Positions 6,183 to 12,931 are shown, numbered from the stretch's first letter. The stretch: DNA of 12,931 nucleotides from JBNKFQ01 sp050289385 (GCA_050289385.1 JBNKFQ010000335.1:1-12931); one strand, 5' to 3'. The notes: a model not told the origin generated them from the letters alone. Made by a program: numbers and translations.

Positions 6183-7453
6183 AAATTGCGGTAGTAGGCA
6201 CAGGCATAGCTGGCAACGTTGCTTCTTATTATCTCAGTAAAGAGCATGACGTTACGGTATTTGAGGCCAATGATTATATCGGTGGCCACAGTCACACTCA
6301 CGATTTGCAAGTCGGTGGTGAAACAATTGCGGTGGATTCCGGCTTTATTGTTTTTAATCACAAAACCTATCCCGGCTTTGTCAAGCTGCTGCGTGAATTA
6401 CAAGTTCCCTGGCAAGAAAGTGATATGAGTTTTAGTGTGCACTGTGAACGTAATGGTTTTGAGTACAACGGTACTTCCCTGAATACGCTTTTCGCGCAAC
6501 GCAGCAACTTTTTGAGGCCCGGTTTTTACAGGATGTTAAAAAATGTGTTGCGGTTTAATCGCGAGGCGGTGGAATTTTTGAAGCATGATAAAGATGCAAT
6601 CACCCTTGGAGAGTTCTTGCGCGACGGGGGTTATTCGCAAAAATTTGTCAACCATTATATCCTGCCAATGGGTGCCGCAATCTGGTCAACAACGCCCGGG
6701 CTGATGCTTGAATTTCCCGCCCGGTTCTTTATTCGCTTTTTTCATCATCACGGCATGTTAAGTGTGGATGACCGACCGCAGTGGTATGTGATTAAAAATG
6801 GTTCTCGAAGCTACGTGCAAAAACTTGCCGCGCCATTTGCAAACAATGTTCGTTTGTCTACACCCGTAAACAAGGTCTGGCGTTATCACGATCGTGTGGA
6901 GATTGACAGCAAAAATGGTCGCGACGTGTTCGACTGCGTATTTTTTGCCTGCCACAGCGATCAGGCCCTGAAAATACTGGCCGATTCGAGCCCGAATGAA
7001 CAGCGAGTTCTGGGTGCTATGCCCTATCAACCCAATTTGGCATTGCTGCACAGTGACGCTAGCGTTATGCCTGATCGAAAACTCGCCTGGGCGTCGTGGA
7101 ATTACCGCATTCCCGGTCAAGACGATTCAAAACCTGTTGTGACTTACTACATGAATCGTTTGCAGCGTCTTGCGACAAAAAAACGGTTGTTTGTTACGCT
7201 CAACGCGCCTGAACGGGTTGATGAATCATGTGTTTACCGCGAAATGGTTTACCACCATCCCCTGTTTACGCGAGCGGGCATAGCTGCGCAAAGTCAACAA
7301 AGCGCCATTAATGGCCACAACCGTTCATTTTATGTTGGCGCTTATTGGGGCTACGGTTTTCACGAGGATGGTGTGGCAAGCGCCATGCAAGCCCTGGAAC
7401 ACTTCAATGAATGGCAGAGCTGTGAACAGTTGTCTGTATACCGGGCGAATTAG
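6179..7453 (+). CDS. FAD/NAD(P)-binding amine-oxidase-like oxidoreductase
   Basis: 424 residues beginning at ATG 6179, which overlaps the desaturase stop in an ATGA arrangement. A longer frame from 6011 runs through desaturase coding sequence and is rejected because the Rossmann motif starts right at this ATG. Residues 3-36 form the dinucleotide-binding fold: GTGIAG (7-12), acidic E29 ending strand 2 and GG 35-36. A conserved VDSGFIVFN stretch (52-60) follows. This is the COG2907-like group of flavin amine-oxidase/protoporphyrinogen-oxidase fold proteins. A soluble or peripheral flavoprotein acting on an acyl chain is expected. It is followed by DUF1365 and CFA synthase, a neighbourhood seen in many bacteria; plant cyclopropane synthases carry a related FAD domain fused to the CFA domain. 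Its reaction is not established. Confidence 0.88.
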   Translation: MKIAVVGTGIAGNVASYYLSKEHDVTVFEANDYIGGHSHTHDLQVGGETIAVDSGFIVFNHKTYPGFVKLLRELQVPWQESDMSFSVHCERNGFEYNGTSLNTLFAQRSNFLRPGFYRMLKNVLRFNREAVEFLKHDKDAITLGEFLRDGGYSQKFVNHYILPMGAAIWSTTPGLMLEFPARFFIRFFHHHGMLSVDDRPQWYVIKNGSRSYVQKLAAPFANNVRLSTPVNKVWRYHDRVEIDSKNGRDVFDCVFFACHSDQALKILADSSPNEQRVLGAMPYQPNLALLHSDASVMPDRKLAWASWNYRIPGQDDSKPVVTYYMNRLQRLATKKRLFVTLNAPERVDESCVYREMVYHHPLFTRAGIAAQSQQSAINGHNRSFYVGAYWGYGFHEDGVASAMQALEHFNEWQSCEQLSVYRAN

Positions 7454-8222
7454 GCATCGTCGTTTTCGCCCACGCGAAAACAGCTTTACCTACAGGCTGT
7501 TTATGCTTTATGTGGATCTCGCCGAACTGCCGTCCCTGTTCAGGCCATACTGGCTATGGTCGAGCAGTAAGCCCGCCCTGGCCCGATTCCGTCGCAGTGA
7601 TCATCTCGGTGACGAACACACACCGCTGGATACGGCGGTGCGAGATCTGGTGGCCAAACACACGGGGCGACAACCTCGCGGTGCTATTCGCCTGCTCACT
7701 CATTTCAGTTATTGCGGTTATCGTTTTAATCCGGTCAGTTTTTTTTACTGTTTTTCCGAAAACGGACAAGAACTGGAGGCCATTGTTGCGGAAATCAACA
7801 ATACGCCCTGGGCAGAGCAGTATTGCTATGTGTTGGATTGCCGTGCACCTGATCGTGATGGCACGGGTAAAACCGCAATGCGATTCCGGTTTGGTAAAAA
7901 TTTTCACGTTTCTCCATTTATGCCAATGGAGCAACAGTATGACTGGCGTTTTAGCCGACCCGAAAAAAATCTGGTCGTGCACATGGAAAACCTGGATACG
8001 AAAGGCAAGTTGTTTGACGCCAGCCTGGTATTACAACGGCGCGATATCAACAGCCGCAATCTGGCCGCGGTATTGCTGACCTATCCCCTGATAACCGTCA
8101 AGGTGACGGCGGCCATTTATTGGCAGGCCCTGCGCTTGTGGTTGAAGCGGGTGCCATTTGTCGCCCATCCCAAATCTGGTGGAACCATGCCCGGGGATAA
8201 CGGGGGGTCGAATGCAGAATAA
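7422..8222 (+). CDS. DUF1365 family protein
   Basis: 266 residues if translation begins at GTG 7422, giving the family-typical start MNSCLYTGR. ATG 7407 is an alternative adding five residues. Either choice overlaps the preceding gene (32 bases from GTG 7422), so translational coupling is likely; no strong ribosome site is visible. Family landmarks are RHRRFRP (11-17), YRLFMLYVDL (24-33), GYRFNPVSFFYCF (99-111), EINNTPWAEQYCYVL (124-138) and an HVSPFMPMEQQYDWRF stretch further on. DUF1365 proteins are commonly located between an FAD oxidoreductase and a CFA synthase, and their function is unknown. A role as a partner or accessory of the acyl-chain enzyme is inferred only from this linkage. 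Confidence 0.88.
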   Translation: MNSCLYTGRIRHRRFRPRENSFTYRLFMLYVDLAELPSLFRPYWLWSSSKPALARFRRSDHLGDEHTPLDTAVRDLVAKHTGRQPRGAIRLLTHFSYCGYRFNPVSFFYCFSENGQELEAIVAEINNTPWAEQYCYVLDCRAPDRDGTGKTAMRFRFGKNFHVSPFMPMEQQYDWRFSRPEKNLVVHMENLDTKGKLFDASLVLQRRDINSRNLAAVLLTYPLITVKVTAAIYWQALRLWLKRVPFVAHPKSGGTMPGDNGGSNAE

Positions 8223-8264
8223 GCTGCAATGCCCCAACGTCAACAGATCCTGGAGACGGAAAAG

Positions 8265-9536
8265 ATGATGAACAACTCACAGCTGATACAAACCCTCGTA
8301 TCCGAACGGCAATCCGGTTGGCTGGTTCGCCTGGCCAAACGCCTGTTGCTTGACCGATTTGCCCGGCTGCAAGTTGGCAAAATTTGTCTGCAAGAGGGCG
8401 CGGACCAATACCACTTTGGTTCCGTCTGTGACGAATTGCCCGATACCATTGAGCTGCAAGTTCTGGATGCGGGTTTTTACGCGGATGTTGTGTTTGGCGG
8501 CAGCATCGGTGCGGGTGAGTCGTATATGCGCGGAGCGTGGGAGGTGTCCGATTTAACCGGGCTGGTGCGCATATTGCTGCGCAATCGGGATGTGCTGGAC
8601 AGTGTCGATCGCGGTTTCAGTCGCCTGTTAAAGCCGGTAAACAAGGTATTTCACTGGTTGCACCACAATAACCTGAGAGGCAGTCGCCGTAATATTGCCG
8701 CACATTACGACCTGGGCAACGAGATGTTTGCGGCATTTCTGGACGAGACCATGACCTATTCCTGCGGCATTTTCCTGCAGCCAAATGCCACCATGTACGA
8801 GGCATCTGTTGAGAAGCTGGATCGTATTTGCCGCAAGCTGGCGTTGACAGCCGACGATGAAGTGCTGGAGATTGGCAGCGGCTGGGGCAGTTTTGCCATT
8901 CATGCCGCAAGTCACTATGGCTGTCGAGTCACCACTACAACTATTTCCCGACAGCAATATGAGCTGGCCAAAGAGCGTATTGTTACCGCCGGTATGCAGG
9001 ATCGAATCACCTTGCTGCTAAAAGACTATCGTGAGCTCGAAGGGCAGTTCGACAAGTTGGTGTCGATTGAAATGATCGAAGCGATTGGTCACGCCAATTA
9101 CCCTGATTACTTCAGGCGTTGCAGCGAGCTGCTAAAACCCGACGGTCAGATGCTGCTGCAAGCCATTACCATTGCTGACCAAAGGTTTGCTGCGGCGGCT
9201 CGATCAGTGGACTTTATCCAGCGCCATATCTTTCCCGGCAGTTGTATCCCTTCCGTCACGGCTATGAGCGTGGCAATTGCAGAGTACAGCGACCTTAAAA
9301 TTTTTCATCTTGAGGACATTGGATCTCACTATGCGACTACGCTGGCGCGCTGGCGACACACGTTTTTCCGCAATATTCAGCGCGTGCGTGATTTGGGGTA
9401 TCCCCCCGAATTTGAGCGTATGTGGGAATTTTACCTGTGTTACTGTGAAGGCGGCTTTGTTGAGCGAGCACTCGGTGATGTGCAGCTGCTGCTGGTAAAA
9501 CCACTCGATCGTTGCCAACTGGTTGCTTACCACTAA
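8265..9536 (+). CDS. cfa: Cyclopropane-fatty-acyl-phospholipid synthase family methyltransferase
   Basis: 423 residues with the two-part CFA architecture: an N-terminal lipid-binding domain (about 1-125) and a SAM-dependent catalytic domain. Landmarks are HYDLGNEMF (147-155), MTYSCG with C167, VLEIGSGWGS (200-209), SIEMIEAIG (267-275), FIQRHIFPG (318-326), SHYATTLARW around Y356 and YCEGGF (393-398). C167, E272 and Y356 align by motif with E. coli C139, E239 and Y317. The E. coli H266 position is Q299 (LQAITI), as seen in plant-type and related subfamilies. ATG 8265 is chosen because GGAG (8252-8255) precedes it; ATG 8229 lacks a ribosome site. It is the last gene of the run. It may make cyclopropane, methyl-branched or methylene products on membrane phospholipid acyl chains. 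Confidence 0.9.
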   Translation: MMNNSQLIQTLVSERQSGWLVRLAKRLLLDRFARLQVGKICLQEGADQYHFGSVCDELPDTIELQVLDAGFYADVVFGGSIGAGESYMRGAWEVSDLTGLVRILLRNRDVLDSVDRGFSRLLKPVNKVFHWLHHNNLRGSRRNIAAHYDLGNEMFAAFLDETMTYSCGIFLQPNATMYEASVEKLDRICRKLALTADDEVLEIGSGWGSFAIHAASHYGCRVTTTTISRQQYELAKERIVTAGMQDRITLLLKDYRELEGQFDKLVSIEMIEAIGHANYPDYFRRCSELLKPDGQMLLQAITIADQRFAAAARSVDFIQRHIFPGSCIPSVTAMSVAIAEYSDLKIFHLEDIGSHYATTLARWRHTFFRNIQRVRDLGYPPEFERMWEFYLCYCEGGFVERALGDVQLLLVKPLDRCQLVAYH

Positions 9537-9563
9537 GCGGCACACGGTCACATTATTTGCTTC

Positions 9564-9586
9564 CTACCTGCCGCTTTGCCAGGTAG
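9564..9586 (+). terminator. Weak hairpin after the operon
   Basis: CTACCTG (9564-9570) pairs with CAGGTAG (9580-9586) around a nine-base loop, 27 bases after the last stop. There is no T-tract after it, so it may be a transcript-end stabiliser or chance rather than an intrinsic terminator. The remaining 9587-9741 is AT-rich with nothing else recognised. Confidence 0.3.
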
Positions 9587-9741
9587 TCTGCATATCTGTT
9601 GCGACACCTCTAACGGAACTTTGCCTCTTTTTCGGGGTATAAAAACACTGCAAATACGTTTGCAAGGATATTGTGTGCAGTTGGTGTGATAACAAAAAAA
9701 TAACGAATAAATAAAAAAATGCCGGTGTGTGGAGGTGCTTT

Positions 9742-9918
9742 ATGGCGAGGAAATGCGCTAAATGCGTGTTTGCTATTGGTGCAGGGGTAGTGATCGGGGG
9801 CGTTTTGGCGCTCTGTTCTCACGGCTGTTATTTGTGGGCTACGCTGGGTTTGGGCCTGGCGATCGGAACCTGTATGGCGATTGGTGAAGTTTTCCCGGTT
9901 TCCGAAAGCCAGAGTTAA
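9742..9918 (+). CDS. Small Cys-rich membrane protein, function unknown
   Basis: 58 residues, not matched to any family I recognise. Translation is credible because GGAGGT (9731-9736) lies five bases before ATG 9742. A short basic N-terminus with C5-x-x-C8 is followed by two hydrophobic, Gly-rich helices (about 9-25 and 30-48), with further Cys at 25, 29 and 44 and a polar tail ending SESQS. The topology would be a helical hairpin in the inner membrane. An in-frame GTG at 9727 would add five residues but would include the ribosome site. It follows the lipid operon by 205 bases and converges on the thioesterase gene with nine bases between stops. No role is assigned. Confidence 0.55.
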   Translation: MARKCAKCVFAIGAGVVIGGVLALCSHGCYLWATLGLGLAIGTCMAIGEVFPVSESQS

Positions 9919-9927
9919 CCTTTAAAA

Positions 9928-10353
9928 TCAACCGACTGGAATGCTGACTTCCTGTAGTTCGGCAGTGTTAGTGTTCAGTGAAAAATCAGTATTTATCGAA
10001 TCCGTGGGGTAAGGTGTTGGCATACCGTCCTTATCCAGCGCGACAAACACGATTTTATCTACCTGCACAATAATCTCCCTCGATTTTTTATTGCGTAATT
10101 CACAGCGCATTGTGAGTGACGTGTTGCCAAATCGCACAACTTCCAGACCAAATTCGACCACGTCGCCAGAACGGGCCGAGCTGACAAAATCTATTTCGGA
10201 GATATATTTTGTGACAATGTTGTCCGTTCCCATCTGGCAGGCAGCAAAGATTGCGGCTTCTTCGTCAATCCAGGCCATGGTGGTTCCCCCAAACAGACGT
10301 TGAGCAGGGTTCAAATCACCGGGTTTGATCCATCTGCGGGAATAATATTTCAT
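9928..10353 (-). CDS. Hotdog-fold acyl-CoA thioesterase (YciA/ACOT-like)
   Basis: 141 residues, the normal size for a single hotdog domain. The motif N15-PAQRLFGG (15-23) followed by MAWIDEEAA (26-34) is the thioesterase signature around the long central helix, with D30 the likely catalytic acid. Hydrophobic strands of the hotdog sheet follow (about 53-110), and the last 25 residues are a variable tail. The enzyme would hydrolyse an acyl-CoA to free acid and CoA in the cytoplasm. AAGGAGA (complement of 10361-10367) lies seven bases before the ATG. A small GC hairpin (10380-10392) sits just upstream in the leader. It is transcribed toward the lipid operon and could act on related acyl chains, but nothing in the sequence shows that. 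Confidence 0.88.
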   Translation of the reverse strand: MKYYSRRWIKPGDLNPAQRLFGGTTMAWIDEEAAIFAACQMGTDNIVTKYISEIDFVSSARSGDVVEFGLEVVRFGNTSLTMRCELRNKKSREIIVQVDKIVFVALDKDGMPTPYPTDSINTDFSLNTNTAELQEVSIPVG

Positions 10354-10572
10354 GGGTTTGTCTCCTTGATATGAGTCACGCGCGCTTCGCGCAACACACT
10401 ATCTATTTGGTTAGCAAGTTGTGTGCCAGAAAGGTATGTGGTGAAAGACGCCGTTTGTGGCCGCTGTTCAGTTCGCAGCAGGCAGGGGAAGTATCAGGTC
10501 AGTGCGAATATTCAGGGGGTGCACAACCTTGGTGCCAGGATGCCCTGGTCTGTAAGAAATGGCGTTTCCCTG

Positions 10573-10591
10573 ATCGTAAAAACGATTTTTT
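10573..10591 (+). terminator. Short hairpin followed by a T-tract
   Basis: ATCGT (10573-10577) pairs with ACGAT (10582-10586) around an AAAA loop and is followed by five T (10587-10591). It has the form of a weak plus-strand intrinsic terminator, but no plus-strand gene is known to need it here. It may be chance. Confidence 0.25.
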
Positions 10592-10609
10592 AACTGGTCG
10601 CACGTCGGT

Positions 10610-10752
10610 AGTCGCACGTCGCACGCTAAAAACGACACCACCTTTGTGGTCCTCTGTTATAGGGGGTTTAATCCGTGCGGTAAGTAGAGTCGGTAACCGT
10701 TTTGAAAGCGTGCGACATATAGCGTGCGACATATAGCGTGCGACGTGCGACT
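10610..10752. repeat. 143-bp segment bounded by a perfect 18-bp inverted repeat
   Basis: The arm AGTCGCACGTCGCACGCT (10610-10627) is the exact reverse complement of 10735-10752. Inside lie a small hairpin, ACCAC-CTTT-GTGGT (10637-10650), and the palindrome CGGTAACCG (10691-10699). The right arm ends three bases short of the flavin-reductase stop codon, so the arms could fold into a long transcript-end structure for that gene. No target-site duplication is visible at the edges. Confidence 0.85.
10707..10744. repeat. 14-bp tandem repeat inside the right arm
   Basis: AGCGTGCGACATAT is present at 10707-10720 and 10721-10734, then AGCGTGCGAC (10735-10744) begins the right inverted-repeat arm. The left side has a related double occurrence of GTCGCACGTCG (10598-10608 and 10611-10621). 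The pattern points to local duplication of a short GC-rich element. Confidence 0.85.
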
Positions 10753-10755
10753 GCC

Positions 10756-11235
10756 CTATCTCAGTGATTTGTATTCACCACGGTGAAACAGTAGCGGCAG
10801 GCTGTCCCGATATTCAAAGTCCAGCACTCTGCCCACCAGAATTATGTGATCACCACCATCGTAACGATGCTCGGTACGGCATACAAAGCGTGAGCAACAG
10901 TCGTCCAACAGCGGCGTACCATGTGGGTCGGGTTGCCAGTTCACCAGATCGAACCTGTTGTTGTTACGGGCGGCGAAGGTATTGGAAATCTCTTGCTGGT
11001 CGTGTGTCAACACATGAATGGCAAAGTGGTTGCAGCGCGTAAAGGTATCAAACCACACTGACTTTTTGTCAATGCTCCACAGCACCAGAGGTGGGTTCAG
11101 CGACACAGAGGCAAAGCTGTTAATGGTCATGCCGACGGGAGCGCCGGCGTCGTCTGCGGTGGTGACAAGGGCAACGCCTGTAGCGAATGCAGCGAGCGCA
11201 TTACGAAGCTCGCGTTGATGGTCAGTCACTTTCAT
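10756..11235 (-). CDS. Flavin reductase-like, FMN-binding protein
   Basis: 159 residues, the usual length of the short-chain flavin reductases that partner two-component monooxygenases (HpaC-like). FATGVALVTT (17-26), GMTINSFASVSLNPPLV (35-51, FMN-binding strand-loop), FAIHVL (71-76), GDHIILVGRV (128-137) and a terminal PLLFHRGEY segment match the family in order. It would reduce FMN/FAD with NAD(P)H and supply it to an oxygenase or another acceptor. The start at 11235 begins just before the conserved N-terminus; GGGGAGA lies 11 bases upstream. A longer frame up to 11484 overlaps the upstream gene and is rejected. It lies 107 bases after the symporter gene on the same strand, so co-transcription is possible. 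No monooxygenase partner is in the window. Confidence 0.88.
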   Translation of the reverse strand: MKVTDHQRELRNALAAFATGVALVTTADDAGAPVGMTINSFASVSLNPPLVLWSIDKKSVWFDTFTRCNHFAIHVLTHDQQEISNTFAARNNNRFDLVNWQPDPHGTPLLDDCCSRFVCRTEHRYDGGDHIILVGRVLDFEYRDSLPLLFHRGEYKSLR

Positions 11236-11342
11236 TGGTTCGCTGTTCTCCCCGCCCTGTAAATCTGTATCAAAAAACCGGGTATTCTGCCTGAGCATTG
11301 AGGGCAGTACCAGTAAACCTGGCGGAGTCTGTTGGTGATGTT

Positions 11343-12776
11343 CTATTCCAGAGCGCCCGCTTTTTCGGCAATCGGGGTATGTTGTGGTTTGCCAAACTTT
11401 TGCGACAAACCGAGCAGCGCGAAGCCCGTAACAATGCCTGGCAGTCCTTCGTAAATCGCATCGTGCCATCCCATCTGGCGCCATAACAGCGCGACCGACA
11501 AACCGGTGATTGCGGCAGCAATACTTGAACTTTGTCGCGGTTTCCAGTCAAGGCAGAGAGCAATCAGCAGAGGTGCAAACGCACTGGCTAATCCGGACCA
11601 CGCCATAATGACCAGGCTGAAAACACTTTGATTATTTGTCAGTGCAAGGCCCAGAGCACATCCGGTAATGGCAATAGTGGTGAGTTTGATAAGTATGGGT
11701 TTTTCGATTTTATGGGGGAGTAGATCGTGGGTAACTGCGGCAGAGCAGCTCAAGACCAGGGAGTCTGCTGTGGACATGGTAGCTGCAAAAATGCCAGCGA
11801 GAATCAGGCCCACCAGTACCGGTGGCAGCAATTCCAGCGCCATGGTGGGTAGCGCCAGTTCGGCATCAAAATTACCGGTATCAGTGAGGTAGATGCGAGA
11901 CAGCATACCAACACCGGTAGCGAGGCAATAGAATGCCGTAAACCACAGGTAATACCAGAGACGAGCCCGGCCCATGGTGGCGCCGTCTTCAAGCGTCATA
12001 AAGCGAACCATCACATGGGGTTGGCCAATTACAGACAAGCCGGCAAACAGCCAGCTCACAGCGAACAGTGCACCACCCGCTATGCCGGGCAATGCCAGGT
12101 CTTTTGGAAACCAGTCCAGGAAGCCCTCAACGCGCGCCATATTGGAAATGGCGTGGTTGACGCCACCAACCGATTGCACGGCAACAACCAGCAGCAAGGT
12201 CATGGCGACAATCATCACAAACGATTGTGCCGCGTCGGTCCAGATTGAGGCGCGAATTCCGCCTGCGAAACAATACAGGGTAACCAGCACTGCGCCGGTC
12301 ACCGCGCCAGCCCATACCGGCCAGTCAAAAAGAACGTGCAGAGCCTTGCTGCCAGCCACCAGTTGAGCGCTGGCGTATGCCAGTAAAAAAAGCAGTGACA
12401 AAATGCCAATCAGCCGTTGCAGCTTGCTGTTGTTACCGCCATACCAGCTGCTGAGTACACCGGCGTAACTCACTTCACCGCTGTCTGTTGTGGCTTTTCT
12501 CAGGCGTGCGTGAACAAAAAGAGAGGCCAGGAAGTCACCTGCAATCCATCCGACCATCAACCAGATCGAAGCCAACCCGGTGGCGTAGGTATAGCCGATA
12601 ACACCGATAAACATGTAGCCGCTGTTATTGGTGGCAACAGCGGATAAACCCACCAGCCAGGGTTTAACGGTGTTTTGGGCAAGGTAATAGTCCTGGCGAG
12701 TGCCCCGACTGGACCAGACCGATGATACTCCGATCAGAGTAAAAGCGAGTAAAAAACCGGCAAACGACAATATCAC
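11343..12776 (-). CDS. PutP-like Na+/solute symporter (SSS family)
   Basis: 477 residues with about 13 hydrophobic segments, standard for sodium:solute symporters. Landmarks are the early TRQDYYLAQ loop (26-34), SAVATNNSGYMF (45-56), GGIRASIWTDAAQ (172-184), GQPHVMVRFM (251-260, very close to the proline-transporter motif) and AATMSTADS (331-339), where S335/T336 fall at the conserved sodium-site Ser/Thr. The PutP D55 position appears to be Asn, so proline specificity is not certain. GTG 12776 is the earliest possible start, with an in-frame stop nine bases before it and a poor ribosome site. It would import a small organic solute, perhaps an amino or organic acid, with Na+ at the inner membrane, fitting a marine host. 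Confidence 0.9.
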   Translation of the reverse strand: MILSFAGFLLAFTLIGVSSVWSSRGTRQDYYLAQNTVKPWLVGLSAVATNNSGYMFIGVIGYTYATGLASIWLMVGWIAGDFLASLFVHARLRKATTDSGEVSYAGVLSSWYGGNNSKLQRLIGILSLLFLLAYASAQLVAGSKALHVLFDWPVWAGAVTGAVLVTLYCFAGGIRASIWTDAAQSFVMIVAMTLLLVVAVQSVGGVNHAISNMARVEGFLDWFPKDLALPGIAGGALFAVSWLFAGLSVIGQPHVMVRFMTLEDGATMGRARLWYYLWFTAFYCLATGVGMLSRIYLTDTGNFDAELALPTMALELLPPVLVGLILAGIFAATMSTADSLVLSCSAAVTHDLLPHKIEKPILIKLTTIAITGCALGLALTNNQSVFSLVIMAWSGLASAFAPLLIALCLDWKPRQSSSIAAAITGLSVALLWRQMGWHDAIYEGLPGIVTGFALLGLSQKFGKPQHTPIAEKAGALE

Positions 12777-12802
12777 GACAGCTTACCCGGTATCTGGCAA
12801 AC

Positions 12803-12818
12803 ACCAGCCACGGCTGGT
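12803..12818 (-). terminator. Compact hairpin between symporter and upstream gene
   Basis: ACCAGCC (12803-12809) and GGCTGGT (12812-12818) form a perfect seven-bp stem with a two-base loop. It lies 16 bases after the stop of the minus-strand gene at the window edge. There is no clear T-run, so termination is tentative. Confidence 0.35.
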
Positions 12819-12834
12819 TTGACACGCGTCAGGG

Positions 12835-12930
12835 TCATGCAAGACATATTGCCTTGCCATGGTCGTGAATTTCCACCAGGTAACGGTGCAGGCTCTTGAT
12901 GGCTCGTTCGTAGTCATCGTCACCCACCAC
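12835..12930 (-). CDS. C-terminal fragment of an unidentified protein
   Basis: The last 31 codons of a minus-strand gene that enters from outside the window. The readable tail contains VVGDDDYERAIKSLHRYL followed by a VEIHDHGKAICLA end and a TGA stop. It is acidic then basic-amphipathic, like the final helix of a small soluble protein. I do not recognise the family. It is upstream of the symporter on the same strand with 58 bases between, which leaves room for a promoter or hairpin. Confidence 0.5.
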   Translation of the reverse strand: MVGDDDYERAIKSLHRYLVEIHDHGKAICLA

Positions 12931-12931
12931 A

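Larger units (their letters stand above)
10354..10755. other. 402-base non-coding gap between thioesterase and flavin reductase
   Basis: The left part must hold the thioesterase promoter and leader, including a perfect GCGCG-CTT-CGCGC hairpin at 10380-10392. The right part, 10597-10752, is packed with GTGCGAC/GTCGCAC repeats, which are described separately. A 121-codon plus-strand frame (10371-10736) runs through the gap but looks non-coding: it lacks a ribosome site and its end lies in the repeat array. No RNA gene is recognised. Confidence 0.6.

Noticed and set aside
10371..10736. 121-codon plus-strand reading frame in the thioesterase-flavin reductase gap
   Set aside because: It has no ribosome site, an odd composition, begins in the thioesterase leader and ends within the GTGCGAC repeat array. 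No family resemblance is seen.
10610..10752. Integron attC site or insertion sequence
   Set aside because: The expected GTTRRRY/RYYYAAC core boxes are not seen at the arm ends, there is no transposase and no target-site duplication.
11236..11484. N-terminal extension of the flavin reductase
   Set aside because: It would overlap the symporter's 3' end by about 140 bases and has no similarity to the family; the conserved domain begins at 11235.

Overview
The window looks like the chromosome of a free-living, probably marine gammaproteobacterium. This rests on gene style, tight operons, an outer-membrane beta-barrel protein ending in phenylalanine, a PutP-type sodium symporter and moderate GC. 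No rRNA or tRNA gene is visible, so the genus is not resolved.

Layout. Bases 1-252 are an AT-rich regulatory region with TTGTACA/TTGTATA-type repeats. It precedes a gene for a secreted outer-membrane beta-barrel protein (253-1035, +). After a 100-base gap with more TTGTACA repeats comes a nine-gene, same-strand run (1136-9536). Its order is: a MerR/B12-binding (CarH/LitR-type) regulator; a CFA/coclaurine-N-methyltransferase-like SAM enzyme; a DUF2878 membrane protein; a DUF1295 membrane reductase-like protein; an exported DUF6134-like protein; a delta-9-type desaturase; an FAD amine-oxidase-like protein; DUF1365; and a canonical-looking cyclopropane-fatty-acid synthase. Several junctions overlap by a few bases, so the run is probably one operon. 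Downstream are a 58-codon Cys-rich membrane peptide (+) and then minus-strand genes: a hotdog acyl-CoA thioesterase, a flavin reductase, a PutP-like Na+/solute symporter and the 3' tail of an unidentified gene. A 402-base gap between thioesterase and flavin reductase holds a perfect 18-bp inverted repeat and a 14-bp tandem repeat.

How the genes may work together. The regulator has both family signatures for adenosylcobalamin binding (W-x9-EH and E-x-H-x-x-G). The repeats upstream of it and of the beta-barrel gene fall on an 11-bp pitch, the spacing described for CarH operators. The simplest reading is a cobalamin-dependent, probably light-relieved repressor. It would control itself, an outer-membrane protein and a membrane-lipid modification pathway with two SAM-dependent acyl-chain methyltransferase-like enzymes, a desaturase, an FAD oxidoreductase and a membrane reductase-like protein. 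No carotenoid or photolyase gene is present, so the output appears to be lipid remodelling. A furan, methyl-branched or cyclopropane fatty acid is a plausible product, but the chemistry is inference.
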